Origin: Flavobacterium muglaense | GTDB taxonomy: Bacteria; Bacteroidota; Bacteroidia; Flavobacteriales; Flavobacteriaceae | NCBI RefSeq assembly: GCF_014305155.1 | Contig: NZ_JACRUK010000008.1 | Coordinates: 42,713 to 106,712, forward strand | Length of the DNA: 64,000 bases | Reading direction: 5' to 3' | Notes under the pieces: model-generated | The model's input: the letters and a program-made list of their open reading frames with translations, nothing else | Told to the model about the DNA's origin: nothing | The model's database searches: none | Program-made: the position numbers and the translations under genes | In this document: in pieces, positions 26,333-35,296 of the stretch | How the letters are laid out: the number at the start of each line of letters is the position of its first letter | Position numbering within the stretch: position 1 is the first letter of the stretch

Positions 26333-28231
26333 CTAGTATGCTCTAGCGTCTTTTCCTTCGTAAAAATTCATAAACGCTCTATTAACCACCCTGTTACCTC
26401 CAGGAGTTGGGTAGTCTCCAGTGAAGTACCAATCTCCTAAATTCTTAGGACAAGCGATGTGTAAATCTGCTACTGTTTGGAAAATAATTTTTACTTCAGC
26501 GTTGATTTCTGGAGAGCTTAACATCTCCGAAATTTTATCCGAAACCTCTTGTGGTTCAAAAGGTGCGTAAATCGCCGTTACGTAATTTACTACATCTGTA
26601 TCCTTGAAATCTTCTTGTGCTTTACACTTAGCATACACTTCATCAACAATATGATATAGATTTCTTTCCTTCAATAACTCTAAGGCTGCCCTAAAAGCAA
26701 CTAACCCTTCCAGTTTAGCCATATCAATACCATAACAATCTGGAAAACGTATTTGTGGCGCCGATGAAACAATAACAATTCTCTTCGGGTTCAAACGATC
26801 CATCATTTTTATGATACTCATTTTTAAAGTCGTTCCACGTACAATACTATCATCAATGATGACTAAATTATCCGTAGGCTTGATAACTCCATAAGTAACA
26901 TCATACACATGTGCAACTAAATCATCTCTACTACTATCCTCAGTAATAAACGTTCTTAGTTTAGCATCTTTAATAGCCACCTTTTCAGTACGAATCTTGA
27001 CTTTAAGCAGTTCCTGCAAAGTCTCGGCTGTAAGCGTATTTCTATTTTCTAAAATAAAATTGTTTTTACGTTGATTCAAGAAATCCTGAGCCGCTTCGAC
27101 CAAACCATAAAACGAGGTTTCAGCCGTATTTGGAATATAAGAGAAAACAGTATTATCTGTATCTTGATCAATGGCATCTAAAACTGCTGGCAAAATCAAT
27201 CTTCCTAAAGTTTTTCTTTCTTGATAAATTTCGGCATCACTTCCTCTAGAAAAATAGATTCTTTCAAAAGAACACGCTTTTTTCTCAGTAGGCTCTAGAA
27301 TCTCTTCCATTGTTACCGTTCCATTTTTCTTTATAATTAAAGCATTACCTGGATCAATTTCTTGTACTTTTTCGAATGGTACATTGAAAACGGTTTGAAT
27401 CACCGGACGTTCTGATGCTACTACGACAACTTCGTCATCTTGATAGAAATAAGCCGGACGAATTCCCGCTGGATCTCTAAAAACAAAAGCATCTCCATGT
27501 CCTAAAAGTCCTGCCATTGCATATCCTCCATCTAAATTTTTAGACGAACGTCTTAAAATTTTAGCTACATCCAATCGTTCCGCTATTACTGGCGAAGCTT
27601 CTCTTTTTGACAAGCCTTCTTCTTTACAATCTTGATACAATTGCATCACTTCCTTGTCTAGAAAATGACCTATTTTTTCCATAATGGTAACCGTATCCGC
27701 CATTTCTTTTGGATGCTGACCTAATTCTACTAAATTTTCAAAAAGCTCCTTAACATTAGTCATGTTAAAGTTTCCTGCTAAAATTAAATTACGGTGCATC
27801 CAGTTGCTTTGACGTAAAAATGGGTGCACACTCTCAATACTGTTTTTACCAAAGGTTCCATAACGTACATGCCCTAAGAACAATTCGCCTAAATACGGAA
27901 TATTCTCTTTTTGAAGAGCTACATTATCAGCATACTCAGGGTTCGAAGCCATTTCTTCGTTAATACGATCATTGATTTGAGCAAAAACATCTTGGATAGG
28001 CTGCGCATTATTCGAACGTACACGACTGATGTAACGTTCCCCAGGATTTACATCCAATTTAATACTAGCAAAACCAGCACCATCTTGACCGCGATTGTGT
28101 TGCTTTTCCATTAGGAGATACATTTTTTGTATTCCGTAAAAAGCCGTTCCGTATTTCTCTTTGTAATATTCAAGCGGTTTAAGTAGTCTAACTAAGGCTA
28201 TTCCACATTCGTGTTGTAAAGCGTCGCTCAT
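26333..28231 (-). CDS. purF: Amidophosphoribosyltransferase (PurF-type, long Bacteroidota form)
   Basis: 632 residues, longer than the roughly 500 of E. coli or Bacillus PurF, as is usual in Bacteroidota. After an eight-residue leader, Cys9 (HECGIALV) would become the N-terminal nucleophile of the class II glutamine amidotransferase domain. RGQDGAGFA and GHVRYGTFG follow. The phosphoribosyltransferase half has the PRPP loop LVIIDDSIVRGTTLK and FPDCYGIDMAKLE. An extra C-terminal segment of about 90 residues ends in GDYPTPGGNRVVNRAF. It makes phosphoribosylamine, the first committed purine step. purN lies 1.7 kb away on the same strand. No canonical promoter was found in the unusual gap upstream. 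Confidence 0.9.
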   Translation of the reverse strand: MSDALQHECGIALVRLLKPLEYYKEKYGTAFYGIQKMYLLMEKQHNRGQDGAGFASIKLDVNPGERYISRVRSNNAQPIQDVFAQINDRINEEMASNPEYADNVALQKENIPYLGELFLGHVRYGTFGKNSIESVHPFLRQSNWMHRNLILAGNFNMTNVKELFENLVELGQHPKEMADTVTIMEKIGHFLDKEVMQLYQDCKEEGLSKREASPVIAERLDVAKILRRSSKNLDGGYAMAGLLGHGDAFVFRDPAGIRPAYFYQDDEVVVVASERPVIQTVFNVPFEKVQEIDPGNALIIKKNGTVTMEEILEPTEKKACSFERIYFSRGSDAEIYQERKTLGRLILPAVLDAIDQDTDNTVFSYIPNTAETSFYGLVEAAQDFLNQRKNNFILENRNTLTAETLQELLKVKIRTEKVAIKDAKLRTFITEDSSRDDLVAHVYDVTYGVIKPTDNLVIIDDSIVRGTTLKMSIIKMMDRLNPKRIVIVSSAPQIRFPDCYGIDMAKLEGLVAFRAALELLKERNLYHIVDEVYAKCKAQEDFKDTDVVNYVTAIYAPFEPQEVSDKISEMLSSPEINAEVKIIFQTVADLHIACPKNLGDWYFTGDYPTPGGNRVVNRAFMNFYEGKDARAY

Positions 28232-28430
28232 TGTGTTGTTGTTTTTATTCCGCTACGCCGCTTGTAGTTGAGCTGCGCCACGGTTGTTGTGTTTATTGTA
28301 TGCTGACCCGTTGCTGGTTTTTCTTTTTTATGTTTGGCAAAGCCAAATTGCTACATTTTCTACTTTCTATCTCTTAATCTAGTTTAAGAAAACTATTTTT
28401 AATTGATAATACTTACAGATTATATAGAAC
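28232..28430. other. Unusual gap upstream of purF with imperfect inverted repeats
   Basis: About 200 bases with local GC much above neighbouring intergenic DNA. It includes CCGCTACGCCGCTTGTAG followed by GAGCTGCGCCACGG, an imperfect inverted repeat, and a TGGCAAAGCCAA palindrome. I see no gene. It could be a purF leader structure or a degenerate repeat. Confidence 0.4.
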
Positions 28431-28456
28431 AAAAAAAGCCTCGTCTCCGAGGCTTT
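28431..28456 (-). terminator. Terminator of the sugar kinase gene
   Basis: AAAGCCTCG (28435-28443) pairs with CGAGGCTTT (28448-28456) around a TCTC loop. On the minus strand it lies just after the kinase stop and is followed by a U-run. Confidence 0.8.
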
Positions 28457-28462
28457 AAGGCA

Positions 28463-29386
28463 TTATAATTCTATATCAAATTGTGTTAACGACTTAAATT
28501 GCTTTAATCGTGCCACTACTTCTTCTTTATCTAAGCTAACCATCCTTTCTGTTCCAAATTTCTCCACACAAAAAGAAGCCAAATTAGAACCGTAGATAAT
28601 CGCGTTTTTCATATTCTCAAAAGACACATTTTCACTTTGCGTAATAAATCCTGCAAAACCTCCTGCAAAAGTATCTCCAGCCCCTGTTGGGTCAAATACT
28701 TCTTCTAATGGTAACGCTGGCGCAAAGAAAACATCTTGCTCATGAAAAAGTAAAGCACCGTGCTCTCCTTTTTTAATCACAACATACTTAGGTCCCATTG
28801 TTTGAATTTTGGCAGCAGCCTTAACAAGAGAATGTTCTCCCGAAAGTTGTCTTGCCTCTTCATCATTAATTGTAATCACATCTACACGTTTCATTACAGC
28901 TAATAACTCCGGTAATGCACAGTCCATCCAAAAATTCATTGTATCCAAAACAATTAATTTTGGCTTAGTTGTCATTTGATCAATAACACTGCTTTGTACT
29001 AATGGATGTAAGTTTCCTAACATTACTACATCAGCATTTTTATAATTTTCTGGAACTTTTGGTTGAAAATCAGCTAAAACGTTTAATTGCGTATCTAGCG
29101 TATCTCTAGAGTTTAAATCGTTATGGTAGCGTCCGCTCCAAAAAAATGTTTTACCTCCTTTAACTACTTCAAGACCAGAAATATCAATATTTCTATCTGT
29201 TAATAAATCTAAATATTCTTGTGGAAAATCATCCCCAACCACAGAAACAATGGCAGATTGCAAATTAAAAAAAGCAGCCGATAGACCAATATAGGTTCCA
29301 GCTCCACCTAAAATTTTATCTGTTTTTCCAAAAGGAGTTTCAATCGCGTCGAAAGCAACGGTTCCAACAATCAATAATTTGTTCAT
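28463..29386 (-). CDS. PfkB-family sugar/nucleoside kinase
   Basis: 307 residues, ribokinase superfamily. The N-terminal substrate region is GTVAFDAIETPFGK with GGAGTYIGLSAAFF. The C-terminal signature DPTGAGDTFAGGFAGFI contains the catalytic Asp and anion hole. It would phosphorylate a sugar or nucleoside with ATP in the cytosol. The substrate cannot be named from the sequence; adenosine- or inosine-kinase-like activity is plausible, because related bacterial proteins group there and the gene lies among purF, rnhA and purN. It has a good promoter of its own and a terminator directly behind. Confidence 0.85.
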   Translation of the reverse strand: MNKLLIVGTVAFDAIETPFGKTDKILGGAGTYIGLSAAFFNLQSAIVSVVGDDFPQEYLDLLTDRNIDISGLEVVKGGKTFFWSGRYHNDLNSRDTLDTQLNVLADFQPKVPENYKNADVVMLGNLHPLVQSSVIDQMTTKPKLIVLDTMNFWMDCALPELLAVMKRVDVITINDEEARQLSGEHSLVKAAAKIQTMGPKYVVIKKGEHGALLFHEQDVFFAPALPLEEVFDPTGAGDTFAGGFAGFITQSENVSFENMKNAIIYGSNLASFCVEKFGTERMVSLDKEEVVARLKQFKSLTQFDIEL

Positions 29387-29409
29387 TTTATGAGTTTCGA
29401 ATTAAGGCG

Positions 29410-29440
29410 CAAAGATAGTTTATAAGTTTGATAGTTGCAA
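29410..29440 (-). promoter_or_regulatory. Promoter of the PfkB-family kinase
   Basis: On the minus strand TTG (29440-29438), a 20-base spacer and TATCTTTG (29417 down to 29410) fit the flavobacterial consensus, 23 bases before the ATG. Confidence 0.65.
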
Positions 29441-29458
29441 AGGTTCAAACTCTCAAAT

Positions 29459-29947
29459 TTATCCTAAAAGTTTCTCTTCGACTTTCTCATAGAAAGCGTC
29501 AATAGAAACCACTTTTTGCATAGAAGCCATTACGGCTAGTTCATCACATCTTTCATTTTGCGGATGATTATTATGCCCCTTAATCCATTTAAAATCAACT
29601 TGGTGCTTTCTATAAACAATGAGAAGTCGTTTCCATAAATCGGCATTTTTTCGATCAACGAATTTCTTTTTCTCCCAACCAAATACCCATTTCTTAACCA
29701 CCGAATCTACCACATACTTCGAATCAGAAACCACTAAAACTTTAGTATTGGGATTTTTCAATTTCTCTAAGCCTACAATAACAGCCAGCAACTCCATCCT
29801 ATTATTAGTAGTCAATCTAAATCCTTCAAAAAATTCTTTTCTATAGGTCTTACCATCTACCACGGTTTCCATCACGACGCCGTAACCTCCCTTTCCAGGA
29901 TTTCCTTTGGCCGCTCCATCTGTGTATATGTGTACTTCGTAGTTCAT
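29459..29947 (-). CDS. rnhA: Ribonuclease HI
   Basis: 162 residues. The RNase H fold is evident: YTDGAAKGNPGKGGYG (first catalytic Asp), the Glu in NNRMELLAVIVGLE, DSKYVVDSV (third acid) and WIKGHNNHPQNERCDELA with the His loop and last Asp. It cuts the RNA strand of RNA:DNA hybrids in the cytosol. It starts 45 bases after the purN stop on the same strand, so purN-rnhA are probably co-transcribed. Confidence 0.95.
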   Translation of the reverse strand: MNYEVHIYTDGAAKGNPGKGGYGVVMETVVDGKTYRKEFFEGFRLTTNNRMELLAVIVGLEKLKNPNTKVLVVSDSKYVVDSVVKKWVFGWEKKKFVDRKNADLWKRLLIVYRKHQVDFKWIKGHNNHPQNERCDELAVMASMQKVVSIDAFYEKVEEKLLG

Positions 29948-29992
29948 TTACTGTTTGTCTAATTTGCGTAAGCTAAAAAAACGCAAAATCTA

Positions 29993-30553
29993 TTATTTTA
30001 AAAGGCTTGCTATTACTCCCGGAAAAAATCTTTGCTCTAAATCATGGATTTTTTCGGCAACAACTTCTGCGGTGTCTGTACCTAAAACGGCTACTTTCTT
30101 CTGAAAAATAATACCACCTTCATCATAATGCTCATTAACATAATGAATGGTAATTCCAGTTTCGGGCTCTTTATTTTCTACAACTGCTCGATGAACATTC
30201 ATGCCATACATTCCTTTTCCACCATATTTTGGCAACAATGCAGGATGGATATTTATCACTTTATTGGGGTATGCTTGAATAATCGCTTCGGGAAATTTCA
30301 ATAAAAATCCAGCCAGAACGATCAAATCTGGATCAATTGATTTTATTTTTTGTAATACAATACCTTCAATTAGTTCGTCTTTCGAAAAAACTTCTGTTTC
30401 AATTTCATATTTACCAGCTCGCTCGACAACCATCGCTTTGGAATTATTTGTAAAGACCGAAACCACCTTAGCTGATTTGTTTTCTATAAAATACTTTATA
30501 ATATTTTCAGCATTAGTACCCGATCCAGAAGCGAAAACAACTATTTTTTTCAT
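29993..30553 (-). CDS. purN: Phosphoribosylglycinamide formyltransferase
   Basis: 186 residues from ATG 30553 (MKKIVVFASGSGTN). The frame can be extended 19 codons upstream, but that part is a poor fit and the family starts here. GSGTNAEN binds the phosphate of GAR. INIHPALLPKYGG holds the catalytic Asn/His pair, and HYVNEHYDEGGII holds the catalytic Asp. It transfers the formyl group of 10-formyl-THF to GAR in purine synthesis. It is divergent from acpP and followed by rnhA. Confidence 0.95.
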   Translation of the reverse strand: MKKIVVFASGSGTNAENIIKYFIENKSAKVVSVFTNNSKAMVVERAGKYEIETEVFSKDELIEGIVLQKIKSIDPDLIVLAGFLLKFPEAIIQAYPNKVINIHPALLPKYGGKGMYGMNVHRAVVENKEPETGITIHYVNEHYDEGGIIFQKKVAVLGTDTAEVVAEKIHDLEQRFFPGVIASLLK

Positions 30554-30670
30554 AATGAACATCATTTTAATAACGCAAAAAAAGGCATAAAAATCGAAAA
30601 TAAATAACATTGAGAAGCCTTTGTTTTAATTTATTTTATAATTTAGTTGACACATTTATTAACTTATTGG

Positions 30671-30699
30671 TTGTTTTAAAATAAAGTTTTTTATTTTTG
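30671..30699 (+). promoter_or_regulatory. acpP promoter
   Basis: TTG (30671-30673), an 18-base spacer and TATTTTTG (30692-30699) fit the Bacteroidota consensus, 30 bases before the acpP ATG. A second TTG at 30667 gives a 22-base spacer. Confidence 0.65.
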
Positions 30700-30729
30700 C
30701 CAACAAATTAAATTCTAAAATTAAAGATT

Positions 30730-30966
30730 ATGTCAGACATTGCATCAAGAGTAAAAGCGATTATCGTAGACAAATTAGGCGTTGACGAAAACGAAGTTGT
30801 AACAGAAGCAAGCTTCACTAATGATTTAGGAGCTGACTCATTAGACACTGTTGAGCTTATTATGGAATTCGAAAAAGAATTTGACATTCAAATTCCAGAC
30901 GATCAAGCAGAGAACATTGCTACTGTAGGTCAAGCTATTTCTTATATCGAAGAAGCTAAAAAATAA
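30730..30966 (+). CDS. acpP: Acyl carrier protein
   Basis: 78 residues, acidic, four-helix ACP. The phosphopantetheine attachment Ser is in [15 protein letters not shown]. It carries growing acyl chains in fatty acid synthesis in the cytosol. The order acpP-fabF-rnc is the classic conserved cluster. A strong hairpin with a U-tract follows the gene, so acpP is probably made in excess over fabF. Confidence 0.97.
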   Translation: MSDIASRVKAIIVDKLGVDENEVVTEASFTNDLGADSLDTVELIMEFEKEFDIQIPDDQAENIATVGQAISYIEEAKK

Positions 30967-30973
30967 TAAACAC

Positions 30974-31016
30974 ACACTCGCTTGCAACTTTGTAAGCGGG
31001 TGTTATTATTTTTTTA
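30974..31016 (+). terminator. Terminator/attenuator after acpP
   Basis: A 13-bp stem with two wobble pairs (30974-30986 with 30991-31003) and a tight ACTT loop is followed by a T-rich run. Confidence 0.75.
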
Positions 31017-31067
31017 AATATGAAATTCAGGATTGAAGTTCAATCCAAAAGATATTTATAATCTAAT

Positions 31068-31120
31068 ACCCACGGCTTTTTTGTAATAACAATACAGCAA
31101 AGAAAGCGTGGGTTTTATTT
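31068..31120 (+). terminator. Second hairpin in the acpP-fabF gap
   Basis: ACCCACG(G)CTTT (31068-31079) pairs with AAAGCGTGGGT (31103-31113) with one bulged G and a 23-base loop. It is followed by TTTATTTG and lies 28 bases before fabF. Confidence 0.5.
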
Positions 31121-31147
31121 GTTTAAAGATAACAAAACACATAAGTC

Positions 31148-32401
31148 ATGGTATTAAAACGAGTTGTAGTAACAGGTTTAGGTGCCCTTACTCCTATAGG
31201 GAATAACATTCAAGAATATTGGAATGCGCTTATTAACGGAGTTAGTGGAGCTGCACCAATTACATATTTTGACGCTACAAAATTTAAAACACAGTTTGCC
31301 TGTGAATTGAAAAACTTTAATGCTGAAGATTTTCTAGACAGAAAAGAAGCTCGAAAAATGGACCGTTATGCACAATACGCAATGGTTTCATCGGAAGAAG
31401 CGGTAAACGATGCTGGTTTTAACTTTGAAAAATTAGACAAAGACAGAGCAGGTGTAATCTGGGGTTCAGGAATAGGTGGTTTAGAAACGTTTCAAATTGA
31501 AATGTTGAACTTTTCTGCTGGTGACGGAACACCAAAATTCAATCCTTTCTTTATACCAAAAATGATCTCAGACATTGCTTGTGGTCATATATCAATAAAA
31601 TACGGTTTTAGAGGACCCAACTTTGCAACAGTTTCTGCTTGTGCTTCTTCTACTAACGCTATTATTGACGCATTCAATTACATTCGTTTAGGTCATGCTG
31701 ACGTAATGGTAACTGGTGGGTCTGAAGCCGCTGTAACCATTGCAGGTATGGGTGGATTTAATGCAATGCATGCACTATCAACAAGAAATGACGACCCAAA
31801 AACAGCTTCAAGACCAATGGACAAAGACAGAGATGGATTTGTATTAGGTGAAGGTGCCGGAGCTTTAATTCTTGAAGAATACGAACACGCTATCGCTCGT
31901 GGAGCAAAAATCTATTGCGAAATAGGTGGAGGAGGAATGTCTGCAGATGCACACCATATCACCGCTCCACATCCAGAAGGTTTAGGAGCCAAAAATGTAA
32001 TGTTAAACTGTTTAAGAGATGCAGGTTTAAAACCTACAGATGTTGACGGATTGAACATGCACGGTACCTCTACGCCTCTTGGAGATCTAGCCGAATCAAA
32101 AGCAATTGAACATGTATTTGGAGAGCATGCTTACAGCATGAACTTGAATTCAACAAAATCAATGACAGGTCACTTATTAGGAGCTGCTGGTGCTGTTGAA
32201 ACTATTTCTTCAATACTCTCAATGCAACACGGTATTGTACCTCCTACAATCAATCACTTTACTGATGACGAAAACATCGACTCAAAATTGAACTTTACCT
32301 TTAATGTAGCTCAAAAAAGAGAAATGAACGTTGTTATGAGTAACACTTTTGGTTTTGGTGGACATAATGCTTGTGTATTAGTTAAAAAGCTTGACTTTTA
32401 A
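31148..32401 (+). CDS. fabF: 3-oxoacyl-ACP synthase II
   Basis: 417 residues. The condensing-enzyme triad is visible: Cys in VSACASSTNAI, His in NMHGTSTPLGD and His in KSMTGHLLGAAGA. GFGGHNACVLV closes the thiolase fold. It condenses malonyl-ACP with acyl-ACP to elongate fatty acids. It follows acpP after 181 bases with two hairpins and precedes rnc by 8 bases, so fabF-rnc form one transcript. Confidence 0.97.
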   Translation: MVLKRVVVTGLGALTPIGNNIQEYWNALINGVSGAAPITYFDATKFKTQFACELKNFNAEDFLDRKEARKMDRYAQYAMVSSEEAVNDAGFNFEKLDKDRAGVIWGSGIGGLETFQIEMLNFSAGDGTPKFNPFFIPKMISDIACGHISIKYGFRGPNFATVSACASSTNAIIDAFNYIRLGHADVMVTGGSEAAVTIAGMGGFNAMHALSTRNDDPKTASRPMDKDRDGFVLGEGAGALILEEYEHAIARGAKIYCEIGGGGMSADAHHITAPHPEGLGAKNVMLNCLRDAGLKPTDVDGLNMHGTSTPLGDLAESKAIEHVFGEHAYSMNLNSTKSMTGHLLGAAGAVETISSILSMQHGIVPPTINHFTDDENIDSKLNFTFNVAQKREMNVVMSNTFGFGGHNACVLVKKLDF

Positions 32402-32409
32402 TATTTCAT

Positions 32410-33150
32410 ATGCGTATATTAAAAAAAATATTTTCAAAATCCCGTTCTCTTGAAGACGGGATTTTTTTTGATGCTATCGAAAAAATTCTCGGATTTACCC
32501 CAAAAGATATCCATCATTACAAAAAAGCGTTTACCCACCGATCTTCTAACAGAATGTCATCCGAAGGGAAACCCATTAATTATGAACGCTTAGAATTTCT
32601 AGGTGACGCCATGTTGAGCTCTGTAATTGCAGCACATCTATTCAACAAAGCTCCTGATGGTGATGAAGGATACCTCACTAAAATGCGCTCAAAAATTGTA
32701 AGTAGAGAACATTTGAACGAATTAGGGAAAGACCTTAACTTAATTAAATTCATTGAAAGCAAAGTACCCGTCAATCATTTTGGCGAAAATATCCACGGAA
32801 ACATTTTCGAATCACTCGTGGGCGCAATCTATCTCGATAGAGGATATGAGTATTGCGAAAAATTTATTCAAAAAAGAGTCATCATCCCTTATGTTGACAT
32901 CTCTAAACTAGAAGGAAAAGTAATAAGCTATAAAAGCCTTGTTATCGAATGGTGTCAAAAAGAGAAAAAAATATTTCACTACGACATCTTTGAAGACAAC
33001 GGCATTGATGGAGAACGCCTTTTTGGTGTAAAATTAAGCATCGATAATAAAGTCATTGCAAAAGCGAGAGCTACTTCAAAAAAGAAAGCAGAAGAAAAAG
33101 CATCACAAAGGGCTTATTTTGCATTTCAAGAAAAAATGGATAAAAAATAA
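32410..33150 (+). CDS. rnc: Ribonuclease III
   Basis: 246 residues. The signature NYERLEFLGDAML and the later NIFESLVGAIYLDRG supply the metal-binding acids of the endonuclease domain. The C-terminal double-stranded RNA-binding domain (about 175-240) ends with ARATSKKKAEEKASQRAYFAF. It processes rRNA precursors and other duplex RNA. It begins 8 bases after fabF. Confidence 0.96.
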   Translation: MRILKKIFSKSRSLEDGIFFDAIEKILGFTPKDIHHYKKAFTHRSSNRMSSEGKPINYERLEFLGDAMLSSVIAAHLFNKAPDGDEGYLTKMRSKIVSREHLNELGKDLNLIKFIESKVPVNHFGENIHGNIFESLVGAIYLDRGYEYCEKFIQKRVIIPYVDISKLEGKVISYKSLVIEWCQKEKKIFHYDIFEDNGIDGERLFGVKLSIDNKVIAKARATSKKKAEEKASQRAYFAFQEKMDKK

Positions 33151-33257
33151 TATCAAATTCATTAAAACTACAACGTTTTCGTTCATAAATTAACGAAATC
33201 ATTACATTTTCAGCTCTTTAACTTCGATAGAAATGCTATATTTACAACATATTTTAC

Positions 33258-33752
33258 ATGAATATGGCTGTTCATAAACTGGATCTTGGCGAATTTGACG
33301 AAATTGACTACAATCTCATTGCGATACATACCGCATTAGAAGATTATAGATTGGCTTATTTTATCAATCAAAAACTTCCAATAATTCTAGGAAAAAGCAA
33401 CGACGAAGTTCAAATTAATATAAAAGAAGGAGAAACAAAATTCTCTCGATTTTATTATTATGATTCGGAAAACGCAATTTCATGGAATTTAGTCCAAAAC
33501 AAAAACGAAGTATTTCAGGATAAAAAGGATAGTACGGTTAATTTATTTTCAACAATTTCAATGGAGATTTCGACGAAAGTCTACTTACTCCCAGAATTTA
33601 AAAAAGCGGACTACTTTTTAAAAATTGAAAACACTCAGGACTGTATGAATATGCAAGAAATTAGAACAATACTAAACTCAATTGATAGTGTATCTACTGT
33701 GTACAGTGTAGACACGAATCAAATAAAATCAAAAAACAATTTAATTTTTTAA
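33258..33752 (+). CDS. IPExxxVDY family protein
   Basis: 164 residues (162 from the second Met, MAVHKLDLGEFD). It shows the features of a Bacteroidota-specific family named for the motif IPExxxVDY; here it reads LPEFKKADYFLKI, with two conservative changes. DEIDYNLIAIHTALEDYRLAYFINQKL is the conserved N-terminal part. No catalytic motif or membrane segment is visible, so it is probably a cytosolic alpha/beta protein. It ends 5 bases before pyk and is surely co-transcribed with it, as in other flavobacteria as I recall. Function is unknown. Confidence 0.85.
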   Translation: MNMAVHKLDLGEFDEIDYNLIAIHTALEDYRLAYFINQKLPIILGKSNDEVQINIKEGETKFSRFYYYDSENAISWNLVQNKNEVFQDKKDSTVNLFSTISMEISTKVYLLPEFKKADYFLKIENTQDCMNMQEIRTILNSIDSVSTVYSVDTNQIKSKNNLIF

Positions 33753-33757
33753 TACAA

Positions 33758-35188
33758 ATGATTCCAAACAAAAAAACCAAAATTGTAGCCACACTAGGAC
33801 CAGCGTGTAGTACAAGAGAAATTATAAAAGACATGATTGACGCAGGTGTCAACGTATTTAGAATAAACTTTTCTCACGCAGACTACGAAGGTGTTAAAGA
33901 AAAAATCAATATCATTCGTTCTCTAAACGAAGAATTTGGATACACTACAGCGATTCTAGGAGATTTACAAGGGCCTAAACTACGCGTAGGAGTTATGAAT
34001 GAAGGTGTTGTTGTAAATGACGGTGATCTAATCACTTTTACAACTGCCGAAGAAGTTATAGGTACTGCCGAAAAAGTATTTATGAAATATAAAAACTTTC
34101 CTAATGATGTAAATCCAGGAGAAAGAATTTTATTAGATGACGGAAAACTTATTTTTGAAATTGTTTCAACTGATAAGAAAACTGAAGTTGTTGCTCGTGT
34201 TATTCAAGGTGGAGAATTGAAATCTAAAAAAGGAGTTAACCTTCCTAATACTAAAATATCACTTCCTGCATTGACAGAAAAAGATATTGCTGATGCCATT
34301 TTTGCCATTGGTCAAAAAGTAGACTGGATCGCACTTTCGTTTGTAAAAACACCACAAGATCTTAAAGACTTACAAGACTTAATTAACGAACATTCAGACG
34401 TTAAAATCCCTATTGTTGCCAAAATCGAAATGCCAGAAGCATTAGAGAACATGGATAAAATTGTTGCTTATTGCGACGCTTTAATGGTTGCTCGTGGAGA
34501 TCTAGGAGTTGAACTTCCTGCTCATGAAGTACCATTAGTACAAAAAGATTTGATTCGTAAAGCTAAAATGGCTCGTATTCCAGTAATCGTTGCAACACAA
34601 ATGATGGAAACAATGATCACAAGCTTAACTCCTACAAGAGCCGAAGTAAATGACGTTGCCAACTCTGTAATGGATGGTGCTGATGCCGTAATGCTTTCGG
34701 GAGAAACTGCTGCTGGAAATTATCCAGTACAAGTTATCCAAAAAATGACACAAATCATTCAAGCTGTTGAAGATTCTCCGCTAATTCAAGTGCCTCAAAA
34801 CACACCTCAAATTAAAACAAAACGTTTTATCACTAAAACAATTTGTCGTCACGCTGCAATTATGGCCGATGCTATCAAAGCTAAAGCAATTTGTACATTG
34901 ACAAATAGTGGTTATACGGCTTTCCAAATTTCGGCTTGGAGACCATCTGCCCATATTTTAGTTTTTACTTCTAATAAAAGAATTGTAACGCAATTGAGTT
35001 TATTATGGGGAGTAAAATCATACTACTATGACAAAACAGTTAGTACCGATGATACAGTTACTGATATCAACGAGATTGCTAAAGAAAAAGGATATGTTAC
35101 TAAAGGTGATTTCTTGATCAACCTTGCAGCAATGCCTATTAAAGAAAAAGGAATGGTAAACACCATGAGAGTTTCTGAAATAGAGTAA
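33758..35188 (+). CDS. pyk: Pyruvate kinase
   Basis: 476 residues. It starts with TKIVATLGPACS and shows the substrate-site FRINFSHAD, the Lys/metal region AKIEMPEALENMD, MVARGDLGVE and the signature ATQMMETM with SGETAAGNYP. The C-terminal regulatory domain is complete. It makes pyruvate and ATP from phosphoenolpyruvate in glycolysis. It lies 5 bases after the IPExxxVDY gene and is followed by a strong terminator. Confidence 0.97.
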   Translation: MIPNKKTKIVATLGPACSTREIIKDMIDAGVNVFRINFSHADYEGVKEKINIIRSLNEEFGYTTAILGDLQGPKLRVGVMNEGVVVNDGDLITFTTAEEVIGTAEKVFMKYKNFPNDVNPGERILLDDGKLIFEIVSTDKKTEVVARVIQGGELKSKKGVNLPNTKISLPALTEKDIADAIFAIGQKVDWIALSFVKTPQDLKDLQDLINEHSDVKIPIVAKIEMPEALENMDKIVAYCDALMVARGDLGVELPAHEVPLVQKDLIRKAKMARIPVIVATQMMETMITSLTPTRAEVNDVANSVMDGADAVMLSGETAAGNYPVQVIQKMTQIIQAVEDSPLIQVPQNTPQIKTKRFITKTICRHAAIMADAIKAKAICTLTNSGYTAFQISAWRPSAHILVFTSNKRIVTQLSLLWGVKSYYYDKTVSTDDTVTDINEIAKEKGYVTKGDFLINLAAMPIKEKGMVNTMRVSEIE

Positions 35189-35205
35189 GAAAAAACCATA
35201 ATTAT

Positions 35206-35248
35206 AAAAACCGTCTTGTAAGAAATCAAACAAGACGGTTTTTTTTTG
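35206..35248 (+). terminator. pyk terminator
   Basis: A perfect 14-bp stem (35206-35219 with 35230-35243) of AAAAACCGTCTTGT type is followed by a T-run. Confidence 0.85.
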
Positions 35249-35296
35249 TGCCTATTTATTTTTCATTTATCTTTGATAAAAAATAATCCAATTATT

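Noticed and set aside
29993..30610. Longer start for purN at 30610
   Set aside because: The extra 19 residues are hydrophobic filler; PurN enzymes start at MKKIVVFASGSG.
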